The notes: generated by a model not told the origin, from the sequence alone. Shown: positions 5,581 to 13,777, numbered from the stretch's first letter. The stretch: 13,830 bases of DNA from Fimivicinus intestinavium (GCA_018715765.1 DVKY01000055.1:1-13830); one strand, 5' to 3'. Made by a program: numbers and translations.

Positions 5581-6500
5581 TCCTCAGCGCCAGCCGCCGG
5601 ACAGATCTCCCGGCGCTTTACGGCGAATGGTTGATGGGCCGCCTGCGCGCGGGCTTTGCGCTCGTGCCAGGCCCCCGCTCGCCGCACACGCTGCGCAGGG
5701 TAACGCTCACGCCTGATGTGGTGGATTGCATTGTGTTCTGGAGCAAAAATCCGCAGCCCTTCCTGCGCTTCCTTCCGGAAATTGAGCGGATGGGTTATCC
5801 GTTTTATTTTCAGTTCACACTCAACCCCTATAATGGAGAGGTGGAGCGCTGCCTTCCGCCGCTGCGGGAGCGTCTAGAGATATTTCATCGTTTGAGTGCG
5901 CAGATCGGGCCGGAGCGTCTGGTATGGCGGTATGATCCCGTCATCGTGGCGGAGCGTTATCCGCCCGGCTGGCATGTGGAGCAGTTTGACCGCTTGTGCG
6001 CTGTGCTGCACCGGGATACCTGCCGGTGTGTCTTCAGCTTCTTTGACCGCTACGCGAAGGATCAAAGCGGCTTTTATGAGGCGGATGGGGCCTCCATGCG
6101 CACGGTTGCACAGGGCTTTTCACAGATTGCGGCGCAATATGGGCTGCCGCTTTTCGCCTGCTCGGAGCCGGTCGATTTGAGCGGATATGGCATCCAGCAC
6201 GCTGCGTGCATTGACGCTGCGCTGGTGGAGCAGGTGATCGGGTGCCCGGTCAAAGATCGGAAGGATCCGAACCAGCGCCCGCTGTGCGGCTGCATGGAGA
6301 GCGTGGAGCTCGGCTCCTACGACAGCTGCACAAACGGCTGCGTGTATTGCTATGCCAATCAAGGGTTAGAGCGCGCCCGCCGCAGGCTCCAACAGAATGA
6401 TCCGCGCTCGCCCCTGATGATCGGCTGGCCGGACGGGACGGAGAAGATTGTCGATGTTCCCGCCCAAAGCCTGCGCCTTATGCAGACGACGCTGTTTTGA
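5577..6500 (+). CDS. DUF1848 iron-sulfur protein
   Basis: This is a 307-residue protein of a family with no established function. It opens with the typical SASRRTDLPALYGEW (4-18) and contains FWSKNPQPFL (54-63) and ERLVWRYDPVI (113-123). It ends with a cysteine cluster: CGC (C237, C239), then CTNGCVYCYAN (C251, C255, C258). The last three have the CX3CX2C spacing used by radical SAM enzymes to hold a 4Fe-4S cluster, but here they lie near the C-terminus. An Fe-S cluster is therefore likely. Catalysis, including SAM chemistry, is inference. The start overlaps the thioesterase stop by ATGA, and nfo follows 41 bp downstream. The co-transcribed AP endonuclease may hint at a DNA-repair or redox role, but only weakly. 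Confidence 0.93.
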   Translation: MILSASRRTDLPALYGEWLMGRLRAGFALVPGPRSPHTLRRVTLTPDVVDCIVFWSKNPQPFLRFLPEIERMGYPFYFQFTLNPYNGEVERCLPPLRERLEIFHRLSAQIGPERLVWRYDPVIVAERYPPGWHVEQFDRLCAVLHRDTCRCVFSFFDRYAKDQSGFYEADGASMRTVAQGFSQIAAQYGLPLFACSEPVDLSGYGIQHAACIDAALVEQVIGCPVKDRKDPNQRPLCGCMESVELGSYDSCTNGCVYCYANQGLERARRRLQQNDPRSPLMIGWPDGTEKIVDVPAQSLRLMQTTLF

Positions 6501-6522
6501 CTGCTGCGGCAGCAGCGTTTTT
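6501..6522 (+). terminator. Small hairpin with T-run between DUF1848 gene and nfo
   Basis: CTGCTG/CAGCAG (6501-6506 and 6510-6515) with a CGG loop is followed by CGTTTTTG. The stem is only 6 bp, so it would act as a weak terminator or attenuator just after the DUF1848 stop, reducing read-through into nfo, whose ribosome site begins at about 6524. Confidence 0.45.
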
Positions 6523-6541
6523 GAAAGGAGGGCACAGCCCT

Positions 6542-7402
6542 ATGCCACCGTTATTCCTCGGCTGCCATCTTTCTTCCTCCAGGGGCTTTTTGGCCCTTGG
6601 CAAAACCGCCCTGCGCATCGGGGCGAATACTTTTCAATTTTTTACCCGCAACCCGCGCGGCAGCCGGGCAAAGCCCTTGGATGAGGAGGATGCCCACGCC
6701 TTGCGGGAGCTGATGGCAGAGCATGGCTTCGGCAAGCTCATCGCACACGCTCCCTATACGCTCAATGCCTGTTCAGCGGATGCACGTGTACGCGAGTTTG
6801 CGCTGGAGACGATGGCGGACGACCTTTTGCGCATGGAGTCTCTCCCCGGCAATTTTTATAATTTTCATCCCGGCAGCCATGTCGGCCAGGGGACGGAGCA
6901 GGGAATTGCGCTGATTGCAGAGGCCCTCAACCGGATCCTCAGGCCGGAGCAGAAGACGATTGTGCTGCTGGAAACGATGGCGGGCAAGGGCAGCGAGGTG
7001 GGCCGCCGGTTTGAGGAACTGCGCGAGATTCTCGACCGGGTAGAATTGCGGGATCATCTGGGCGTGTGCATGGATATCTGCCATGTTTTTGACGCGGGTT
7101 ATGATATCGTTAACGATCTTGACGGCGTGCTTGCAGTATTCGACCGTGTGATTGGCCTCCAGAGGCTTTGCGCCCTTCATCTGGCGGACAGCCGCAACCC
7201 CTTGGGCAGCGGGAAAGACCGCCATGCGCCCATTGGAGAGGGGCAAATTGGGCTTCCGGCATTTGCTCGTATCGTGCGGCATCCGATGCTCTCTGGGCTT
7301 CCAATGTGCCTGGAAACGCCCTGTGACGAGCAGGGGCACGCCCGGGAAATCCAGCTGCTGCGGGAGCTGGCGGGGGAACCTTCAGGGAGGAAAATGAAAT
7401 GA
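6542..7402 (+). CDS. nfo: Endonuclease IV (AP endonuclease)
   Basis: The enzyme cleaves DNA 5' to abasic sites and removes 3'-blocking groups in base excision repair, using three zinc ions. The protein has 286 residues from ATG 6542, with AAAGGAGGG 9 bases upstream. An upstream in-frame extension to 6497 is rejected because that ribosome site would lie inside it. All nine metal ligands are recognisable: H69 (IAHAPY), H109 (NFHPGSH), E144 (LLETMAGKG), D178 and H181 (MDICH), H213 (LHLADS), D226 and H228 (KDRHAPIG) and E258 (CLETP). Their spacing is nearly identical to E. coli Nfo. It is the third gene of the operon. The stop overlaps the acetyltransferase start. Confidence 0.98.
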   Translation: MPPLFLGCHLSSSRGFLALGKTALRIGANTFQFFTRNPRGSRAKPLDEEDAHALRELMAEHGFGKLIAHAPYTLNACSADARVREFALETMADDLLRMESLPGNFYNFHPGSHVGQGTEQGIALIAEALNRILRPEQKTIVLLETMAGKGSEVGRRFEELREILDRVELRDHLGVCMDICHVFDAGYDIVNDLDGVLAVFDRVIGLQRLCALHLADSRNPLGSGKDRHAPIGEGQIGLPAFARIVRHPMLSGLPMCLETPCDEQGHAREIQLLRELAGEPSGRKMK

Positions 7403-7833
7403 ATTGCCATTTTCACATACGGACCATGCTGATCTCAGATTATGAGGCTATCTACTCGCTGTGGGCCGGGACCTCTGGAATGGGCCTGCGCGCCGTGGAT
7501 GATTCGAGGAAAGGCATCGAAGTTTTTTTGCAACGCAATCCGGGCACCTGCTTTGTTGCAGAGCGGGAAGGCAGGCTAGTTGGCGCGATTCTGAGCGGCC
7601 ACGACGGAAGAAGGGGATACCTGTATCATTTGGCGGTAAAGGAGCAGGAGCGCGGCCAGGGGATAGGGAGTGCGCTGCTCGAAGCAGCGTTAGAAGCGCT
7701 TGCCGGTCAAGGAATTCAGAAAGCTTCTCTTGTTGTGTTTTCTGAAAACTCGCTTGGGAACCGCTTTTGGGAGAAAAATGGCTTTTCTGTGCGAGATGAC
7801 TTACTGTATCGTGATCGGGTCATAAAGCGATAA
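7399..7833 (+). CDS. GNAT family N-acetyltransferase
   Basis: This enzyme is predicted to transfer acetyl from acetyl-CoA to an amine. The 144-residue protein covers one GNAT domain. Strand 4 is YLYHLAV (74-80), motif A is EQERGQGIGSALL (82-94) with the R/QxxGxG/A pyrophosphate loop at R85-G90, and the C-terminal part SENSLGNRFWEKNGFSVRDD (115-134) holds the usual asparagine and FWEKNGF. The start at ATG 7399 overlaps the nfo stop (ATGA), and AGGGAGG lies 8 bases upstream inside nfo, so translation is coupled. The substrate is unknown. RimI-like, antibiotic and small-metabolite acetyltransferases all share these features. Confidence 0.93.
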   Translation: MNCHFHIRTMLISDYEAIYSLWAGTSGMGLRAVDDSRKGIEVFLQRNPGTCFVAEREGRLVGAILSGHDGRRGYLYHLAVKEQERGQGIGSALLEAALEALAGQGIQKASLVVFSENSLGNRFWEKNGFSVRDDLLYRDRVIKR

Positions 7834-7941
7834 AAGCTTTGTGCAGCGGTGGCAATGCCGCGCAGCATCCCCCTTATGCCCTTCCCCGGCGGAGGAGGCA
7901 TGCCGCGACGGGCTTTTGGTATTTTCCCAATCAATCTGTTG

Positions 7942-7970
7942 CTCCCCAGCTGATGCGGCTGGGGAGTTTT
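7942..7970 (+). terminator. Intrinsic terminator ending the nfo operon
   Basis: CTCCCCAGC (7942-7950) pairs perfectly with GCTGGGGAG (7958-7966) around a 7-base loop, followed by TTTT. It lies 108 bp after the acetyltransferase stop and separates this operon from the TerB cassette. Confidence 0.85.
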
Positions 7971-8027
7971 GTCTCTCCCGGCCCGCATAAAAGAAAGAGA
8001 AAAACACGGCTTTCGTTGCTTTTCTGC

Positions 8028-8056
8028 TTGCCTTTTTTCACCTGGTGGGTTACAAT
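8028..8056 (+). promoter_or_regulatory. Promoter of the TerB-ATPase-helicase cassette
   Basis: TTGCCT (8028-8033) and TACAAT (8051-8056) are separated by 17 bp. The start would be near 8063, about 40 bp before the chosen GTG start. Confidence 0.55.
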
Positions 8057-8103
8057 AGGGCAGAACATAAGTTCGGTTTACCTGTATGGCGGGAGGTGGT
8101 TTG

Positions 8104-9777
8104 GTGCCGCAGAGCAAGGAGGAGATCGTCCGCTACGTCAATGATTGGATCGCCCGCATGAAGCAGAGAAAGCAGGCGGATACCGGCGAAGCCTTTGCGG
8201 AGATCACGCTGGAAGGGGAATCGCCGGCCCCCACTGCACCTTCTTCCGCCGAGCCGGTGTCTCCCCCCGATCCGCAGGAGCAGGCGCTGCGCAGCCGGTT
8301 CCGGGAGATGCGCCGCCTCTCCCGGGGGAATTGGTTTGCCCGGGAGCCGCATAGCGGCCGTATGCAGACAGAGCTGTTTTACAAGCAGGCAAAGCTCATG
8401 GTAGATGCAGAGGATGATTATCCGGGGCAGGCTCCGTTTTCCATGTATTTTCCCGATTATCAGTCGATGGGCTATGAGCAGCTGCGCACCTATTTCACCT
8501 GGCGCAGCAAGGTGCGCAGGGGCGTTGTGGAGAAAACCTTCTTTTCCTATGTGTTTGTGTATCTTTATGAGCTGATCAATCACATTGGCGTACAGGATAG
8601 TGAGGAGGGCTTCCGGAAGCTGATGGAGCTCTGGGAGGCTTACCGCCCATTTGAGCCGAAGCTGGATCATTATCTGGCGGATTGGGCCAGGGATTATTAT
8701 ATTGTCAACAGCTTTTCCTGCTCCTTTGAGGCGCTGCTTCAGGCCTATCCGCTGCTGAGGGAGTTTTATCAGCCCGAGGTGCAGTCGGATGATTTTGACC
8801 GGTATTATGAGCCGTTCGTTCCTGCCTCCTGCCGCAGCGCCAATTTCTGGACGCCTCAGGCGCAGCCGGTGCTGCGCGGCTGTTTTAACGCCGTCATGGA
8901 GGCGGTGGAGCAGCGCTTGAGCGCTGCCGGGCTTTCCTTTTCGCATTTTCTGTTTTTGGAATCTACCGGGAACGTATGGACGCCCTTTCAACACGCGCTT
9001 TATCACCCGGACTTTTCGCAGACACCAGCGGGCAAGACGGTGACGATTCCGGGCGGGGGCACCTACCGGTTTGACGGCGAACGCTGGAGCGTTCAGCTGG
9101 TATGGCTGAGCCGGGCCAACGGCCGCGAGATGCTGCGCTATATCGCCCGGCGGATCGAGCAGTTTTACCGCAAGGCTACGGGCTTCCGCTACTCGATCAA
9201 GGTGAACCGGGGGAAGCTCTCCTCTTCGGAGCTTGCGCGCTTCCCGGGCGGCAGCGAGGGCTTTTTCACCTGTGTTGACACGGCGATTGCCGCTTATTAC
9301 CGGGCCTCCAAGCGCAAAACCGTCACGGTAGACCCGCAGAAGCTCGAGCAGATTCGGGAGCGGGCGCAGCTCACGCAGGAAAAGCTGCTGGCAACCCCGG
9401 AGGAGCCGGAAGAAGCCGCCCCTTGTGCAACGGTCAATTCGAGTTCGGATGGAAACAAAGCGAAAACGCATGAGGATGCTCCGCCTGCCTCGCTGGGCGC
9501 CTTTCCCCAATCGCCAGGGGAGGCTGGGCCTTGGGAGCGGTTTGCCGCTGCTCTCAGCGAGGAGGAGGGTGAGGCGCTGCGGCTGCTGCTGGGCGGTGCT
9601 TCCGGCGCGGAGCTTGCCGCCTACGCCAGGGAGAGACACCTCATGCCAGAGGTGCTTTGGAATAGCATCAACGAGAAAGCAGCCGATACTGTGGAGGATA
9701 CCATTTTAGAGAGTGCGGATGGGCCACAGCTCTTCGCAGAATATCAAAACGACTTAGAGAGAGTGATGCTCAAGTGA
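8104..9777 (+). CDS. TerB_N/TerB_C domain protein, first gene of a BREX-like cassette
   Basis: The protein has about 557 residues from the GTG at 8104, with GGGAGG 7 bases upstream; an ATG at 8086 would add six residues but has a poor ribosome site. After a charged, proline-rich N-terminal stretch (about 1-75), the TerB_N domain begins at about NWFAREPHSG (76-85). Its core features are QLRTYFTWRSKVRRG (126-140) and SYVFVYLYELINHIG (148-162). A variable linker (about 405-455) leads to a TerB_C-like tail (WERFAAALSEEEGEALRLLL onward). TerB-related modules occur in tellurite-resistance and phage-defence-linked gene sets and may bind metal or membranes. I see no catalytic motif or membrane segment. 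The stop overlaps the GTG start of the ATPase gene (GTGA), implying coupled translation and a shared complex. The domain call is from pattern recognition. Confidence 0.88.
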   Translation: MPQSKEEIVRYVNDWIARMKQRKQADTGEAFAEITLEGESPAPTAPSSAEPVSPPDPQEQALRSRFREMRRLSRGNWFAREPHSGRMQTELFYKQAKLMVDAEDDYPGQAPFSMYFPDYQSMGYEQLRTYFTWRSKVRRGVVEKTFFSYVFVYLYELINHIGVQDSEEGFRKLMELWEAYRPFEPKLDHYLADWARDYYIVNSFSCSFEALLQAYPLLREFYQPEVQSDDFDRYYEPFVPASCRSANFWTPQAQPVLRGCFNAVMEAVEQRLSAAGLSFSHFLFLESTGNVWTPFQHALYHPDFSQTPAGKTVTIPGGGTYRFDGERWSVQLVWLSRANGREMLRYIARRIEQFYRKATGFRYSIKVNRGKLSSSELARFPGGSEGFFTCVDTAIAAYYRASKRKTVTVDPQKLEQIRERAQLTQEKLLATPEEPEEAAPCATVNSSSDGNKAKTHEDAPPASLGAFPQSPGEAGPWERFAAALSEEEGEALRLLLGGASGAELAAYARERHLMPEVLWNSINEKAADTVEDTILESADGPQLFAEYQNDLERVMLK

Positions 9778-11087
9778 AGCAGAATAATCCACCCAGGCGG
9801 ATATCCAGTACGATTCTCAACGCGCTCAAGGGCGGCGTTGTGCCGCGGGTGGGGCTCGAATATATCACAGTCGGCCGCGGCCGTGAGATCGACGCGCTGC
9901 TCAATGACATTGAGATCATTGGGGAGGGGGGCGCCGCCTTCCGCTTTATTGTCGGCAAGTATGGCAGCGGCAAGAGCTTCCTGCTTCAGACCATCCGAAA
10001 TTATGCGACGGACCGCGGCTTTGTGGTGGTGGACGCCGATCTTTCTCCTGAGCGGCGCTTTGCCGGCACAAGGGGGCAGGGGCTTGCCACCTTTAAGGAG
10101 CTTATGAAAAATATGTCCACCAGAACAAAGCCGGATGGCGGCGCGCTGCCGCTGATTCTGGAGCGGTGGATTGCCGGTATTCAGACCGCCGTTGCGTCGC
10201 AGGAGGGCATCTCCCCTGGGGACGCGGCGTTTGAACGTTTGGTGGAACAGGCTGTCTATCAGGTCGCGGGCAGCCTGGAGGGGATGGTCAACGGCTTTGA
10301 GTTTGCAAAGGCCGTGCTGCTTTATTACAGGGCCTATCTCAACGGGGACGATTCGCTCAAATCAAACGTGCTGAAGTGGTTCCGCGGCGAATATGCAACA
10401 AAAACCGAGGCAAAGCGCGAGCTCAATATCAACCTGATCGTCACAGATGACACCTGGTACGATTTTTTGAAGCTGTTTGCGGAGTTCATGGTGCACGCGG
10501 GCTATCGGGGGCTGCTCGTCGTCATCGACGAGCTGGTCAATCTCTATAAAATCCCGCACGCGGCCACCCGCCAGAGCAATTATGAAAAAATGCTTACGAT
10601 GTATAACGACGTTTTGCAGGGGAAAGCCCGGCACATCGGTTTTTTCATCGGCGGAACGCCGCAGTGCATCGAGGATCGGTATAAAGGCGTGTTCAGCTAT
10701 GAGGCGCTGCGCTCCCGGCTGTCGGAGGGCCATTTTGCGGCGGATGGCGTGAAGGATATGCTCTCCCCGATCATCCGGCTGGATATGCTCACCTATGAAG
10801 AGATGTTCGTGCTCATTGAAAAGCTGGAACAGATGCATGGGCAGCTGTTCGGCTACGAGCCGAAGCTTTCTCAGGAGGAGCTCGTTCTGTTTTTAGACGT
10901 GGAGTATAACCGCGTCGGCGCGGATACGCATATTACGCCGCGCGAGATCATCCGCGATTTTATCGAATTCCTCAATATTTTGTATCAGAATCCTTCCAGC
11001 TCCGCGCGGGACATTTTAGAGGGCGGAGGCTTTGTGCCGGCGGATGCGGTGCAGGGGGAGGAATCGTTTGCGGAATTTGATCTGTAA
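9774..11087 (+). CDS. brxD: BREX-type P-loop ATPase (BrxD-like, DUF2791)
   Basis: This is a 437-residue ATPase of the BrxC/BrxD (DUF2791) family. Early residues RRISSTILNALKGGVVPRVG (8-27) are typical of the family. Walker A is GKYGSGKS (61-68), and Walker B with the catalytic acid is GLLVVIDELVNLYKI (246-260; D252, E253). GFFIGGTPQCIED follows as a sensor-like segment. In BREX type 2 (Pgl) systems BrxD is paired with the helicase BrxHI, and the next gene here is just such a helicase. Its start GTG overlaps the TerB gene stop. The ribosome site is weak (GAGAGAGTGA), consistent with translational coupling. A role as an ATP-driven, DNA-associated factor in a defence complex is inferred from the family, and the symbol denotes homology only. 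Confidence 0.9.
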   Translation: MKQNNPPRRISSTILNALKGGVVPRVGLEYITVGRGREIDALLNDIEIIGEGGAAFRFIVGKYGSGKSFLLQTIRNYATDRGFVVVDADLSPERRFAGTRGQGLATFKELMKNMSTRTKPDGGALPLILERWIAGIQTAVASQEGISPGDAAFERLVEQAVYQVAGSLEGMVNGFEFAKAVLLYYRAYLNGDDSLKSNVLKWFRGEYATKTEAKRELNINLIVTDDTWYDFLKLFAEFMVHAGYRGLLVVIDELVNLYKIPHAATRQSNYEKMLTMYNDVLQGKARHIGFFIGGTPQCIEDRYKGVFSYEALRSRLSEGHFAADGVKDMLSPIIRLDMLTYEEMFVLIEKLEQMHGQLFGYEPKLSQEELVLFLDVEYNRVGADTHITPREIIRDFIEFLNILYQNPSSSARDILEGGGFVPADAVQGEESFAEFDL

Positions 11088-11105
11088 GCAGAGGGGGCAT
11101 GCTTT

Positions 11106-13340
11106 GTGGAAAACATGTTTGACCGGCTTGCGCCATATATTCAGGATTATATCTATGCTAACAACTGGTCTCAGCTGTATCCGATTCAGGTGGCGGCCTG
11201 CCGCGTGATTTTCGACACGGACGATCACCTGCTGCTCTCCTCCGGCACGGCCTCCGGCAAAACGGAGGCGGCCTTTTTGCCCGTGCTGACGCAGCTTTAT
11301 CACAACCCCTCGCAATCCGTCGGGGTGTTATATATTAGCCCGCTCAAGGCGCTGATTAACGATCAGTTCAAACGGTTGGATGATCTGCTGGCGGAGTCGG
11401 AGCTTCCGGTCTGCAAATGGCATGGGGATGCGTCTCAGGCGGAGAAAAACCGGCTGCTCAAGCGCCCGCAGGGCATCTTGCAGATCACGCCTGAGTCGCT
11501 GGAATCCCTGCTCATTCGCAAGCGCGGCGCGTGCGTGAAGCTGTTTAGCGACCTGCGCTTTGTCATCATCGATGAGGTGCACTATTTTATGCGGGACGTG
11601 CGCGGCGTGCAGGTGCTCTGCCTGTTGGAGCGGCTTGAGCGTCTTGTAGGCGTGTCGCCGCGGCGTATTGGGCTCTCCGCCACACTGGGCGATCTCTCCG
11701 CAGCGCAGGGCTGGCTGTGCTCTGGCACAAGCCGCCGCTGCGCTGCGCCGGTCTGCCAGGCGGAGAAGCAAAAAATCCGGCTGCTTGTCCAGCGCTTCCA
11801 AAAGGCGGATCAGACCACGCCGGACGGCGCGCTGGATGCGGGCGAGGCAGCGCACTACGACTATCTCTACCGCATGACGCTGGATCGTAAGACCATCCTT
11901 TTCACCAACTCGCGGGAAGAGACGGAGCTGGTCATGGCCAACCTCCGGCAGCTTGCGCTGAAAAACAAAACGCCCGACGTTTACCGTGTGCATCATGGGA
12001 ATATTTCCGCCGTGCTGCGCGAGCAGGCGGAGAACGAGATGAAAACAGCGGAGGAAAAGCTCGTCACCGGCGCGACGGTCACGCTGGAGCTCGGCATTGA
12101 TATCGGCTCGCTGGATCAGGTCGTGCAGGTCGGCGCGCCGGCGACGGTTTCGAGCTTTGCGCAGCGACTGGGCCGCTGCGGCCGTCGCGGGCAGGTGCCG
12201 CAGATTCTGTTCACATTTCTGGATGACGTCCACACCACGGCAGGGGATACGCTGGGCCCGATCAATTGGAGCTTTCTGCGCATGCTTGCGATCATCGAGC
12301 TGTATACGAAGCAGAAGTGGGTCGAGCCCCTTTCGCCGGGGCGGTATCCATACGCCATGCTGTATCATCAGACGATGAGCTATCTCCTATCGGCAGGGGA
12401 GGCGAGTGCACGGGAGCTGGCAGCCTCCGTTTTGCGGTTATCCTGTTTCCGGGCGATCCCGCAGGAGGATTACCGGCTTCTGTTGCAACACCTGCTCGCC
12501 ATCGGCCATCTGCAAAGGCTGGAGGATGGCGGGCTGATCATCGGCCGCGCCGGCGAGAGGGTTGTGAACGATTATCATTTCCTCGCCGTTTTTCAGGTGC
12601 CGGAATACTACCTCGTGAAGGATGAAAACCGCTCTATTGGCACAGTGGATAAGATCTATCCCCAGGGCACGCGCTTTGCGCTCGCCGGGCGGACGTGGGA
12701 GACGCTGGAGGTCAACCGGCAGGCAAAGGTGCTCTTTGTCAAGCTGGTGCCCGGCGTTTCCACTGTGGATTGGGATGTGGATTTTCAGACAGATCTGCAC
12801 ACCGTGCTCGTGCAGAAGATGCGGCAAATCCTGTTGTGCGAGGAACAATATCCATATCTCAGCGCTTCCTGCCAGGAACGGTTGGAAGAGATTCGTTATC
12901 TGGCGCGCAATTCTGGCATTCTGACAAATGTGATCACCCAGCTGTCGGAGAATAAATTCGCCATTTTCCCATGGGTGGGCACGCGGGAGCTGTTCACCCT
13001 GCATTTTCTGCTCCTTGCGCGCGGCTTCAGGAGCAAGCTTTTGTGGAGAACCTGCGTCTATCTGGAGGTGACCTTCAGCGCCAGCGAGAAGGATGCAAAG
13101 GCGCAGCTTGAAAATGCGCTGCGGGAGCTGGCCCAGTGGGAGGGGGAGATGGATTTAACCACGCTTCCGTTGCCAGATAAGGTGCAAATCGAGCATAAGT
13201 ATAATGAATTTATCCCGCTGGAGCTGCTGCGCAAGGAGTTTCTTTTTGACTTCTTGGAGCCAGACGGGCTGCGGGAGGCGCTTTCAGCTGCCTGTGCTTT
13301 TCCAGGGTTCTCCGGCGATGCGCACAATGAAGCTGAATAG
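11106..13340 (+). CDS. brxHI: Lhr-like DEVH helicase (BrxHI-like)
   Basis: This is a 744-residue superfamily 2 helicase starting at GTG 11106, with GAGGGGG 8 bases upstream and 18 bp after the ATPase stop. An ATG nine bases later is too far from that site. Motifs in order: LYPIQ (24-28), Walker A SSGTASGKT (45-53), ISPLKALINDQ (77-87), ITPESLESLL (127-136), DEVH (156-159), SAT (191-193), TILFTNSREE (263-272), TLELGIDIGSLDQV (326-339) and QRLGRCGRRG (353-362). The remaining half carries winged-helix and C-terminal regions as in Lhr-type enzymes. It is about half the length of full Lhr and close to the BrxHI helicases of BREX/Pgl loci. It probably translocates on DNA and unwinds it for the cassette's complex. 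Confidence 0.94.
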   Translation: MENMFDRLAPYIQDYIYANNWSQLYPIQVAACRVIFDTDDHLLLSSGTASGKTEAAFLPVLTQLYHNPSQSVGVLYISPLKALINDQFKRLDDLLAESELPVCKWHGDASQAEKNRLLKRPQGILQITPESLESLLIRKRGACVKLFSDLRFVIIDEVHYFMRDVRGVQVLCLLERLERLVGVSPRRIGLSATLGDLSAAQGWLCSGTSRRCAAPVCQAEKQKIRLLVQRFQKADQTTPDGALDAGEAAHYDYLYRMTLDRKTILFTNSREETELVMANLRQLALKNKTPDVYRVHHGNISAVLREQAENEMKTAEEKLVTGATVTLELGIDIGSLDQVVQVGAPATVSSFAQRLGRCGRRGQVPQILFTFLDDVHTTAGDTLGPINWSFLRMLAIIELYTKQKWVEPLSPGRYPYAMLYHQTMSYLLSAGEASARELAASVLRLSCFRAIPQEDYRLLLQHLLAIGHLQRLEDGGLIIGRAGERVVNDYHFLAVFQVPEYYLVKDENRSIGTVDKIYPQGTRFALAGRTWETLEVNRQAKVLFVKLVPGVSTVDWDVDFQTDLHTVLVQKMRQILLCEEQYPYLSASCQERLEEIRYLARNSGILTNVITQLSENKFAIFPWVGTRELFTLHFLLLARGFRSKLLWRTCVYLEVTFSASEKDAKAQLENALRELAQWEGEMDLTTLPLPDKVQIEHKYNEFIPLELLRKEFLFDFLEPDGLREALSAACAFPGFSGDAHNEAE

Positions 13341-13777
13341 ACACATGTTTCTATATGAGGGCGCGTTGCAAAACGCAGCCTTCCGGATGTTTCTTATAAC
13401 GACTATAATTTTGCTGGTGGCGCGGCCATGGGGTTTTCTCTGATTTTTGAATGAGTGCCTGATTGCGTTGTACACGCGTTCATTCTCTTGCAGAAGCAAA
13501 AGAACCAGCATCGGCGTACAGGGGGAAGCAGCGCCGCCCGGCAGGCTCAGGCGGGTGCTCGCTGCGTTTTCGGGCACTGCGGCGGCGGTTTATCAATTTG
13601 CCACACCACAGTGCGTTCGGCGAACGCTTCCCGAACTCAGCCGCTCACGCGGCTTCAAACAGGCGGAAAGGTTCGCTTTTTGCCCTTCGGGCCAAAAGTG
13701 CCCTCACGCGCACGCAGTGAGTGTCAGTAGTTGCCGCCTGGGCCTATCTCCACGCTTGATACTCCAAACAACTTACA
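13341..13777. other. Gene-free, hairpin-rich region
   Basis: I find no reading frame with a ribosome site or recognisable protein in this stretch. It contains several compact inverted repeats: GCGTT-GCAA-AACGC (13363-13376), GCGTTCG-G-CGAACGC (13613-13627), AGCCGC-TCAC-GCGGCT (13639-13654) and CTTTTTGCCC-TTC-GGGCCAAAAG (13676-13698, one mismatch). The dense hairpins suggest a structured RNA or a dispersed intergenic element, but I recognise no family and cannot assign a strand. Confidence 0.4.

Noticed and set aside
8050..9639. 529-residue minus-strand open frame
   Set aside because: It is antisense to the TerB-domain gene in GC-rich DNA where such shadows are common. It is rich in R, L and P and has no recognisable domain.
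11328..12368. 346-residue minus-strand open frame inside the helicase gene
   Set aside because: It is antisense to the helicase motif region, which is unambiguous on the plus strand.
13404..13409. Isolated TATAAT after the helicase gene
   Set aside because: No acceptable -35 element lies 16-18 bp upstream (TTCCGG at 13381-13386), and no gene follows.
13284..13577. 97-residue minus-strand frame with a leucine-rich stretch at the right end
   Set aside because: It overlaps the helicase C-terminus, has no ribosome site I can support, and its hydrophobic run is short and within hairpin-rich DNA.
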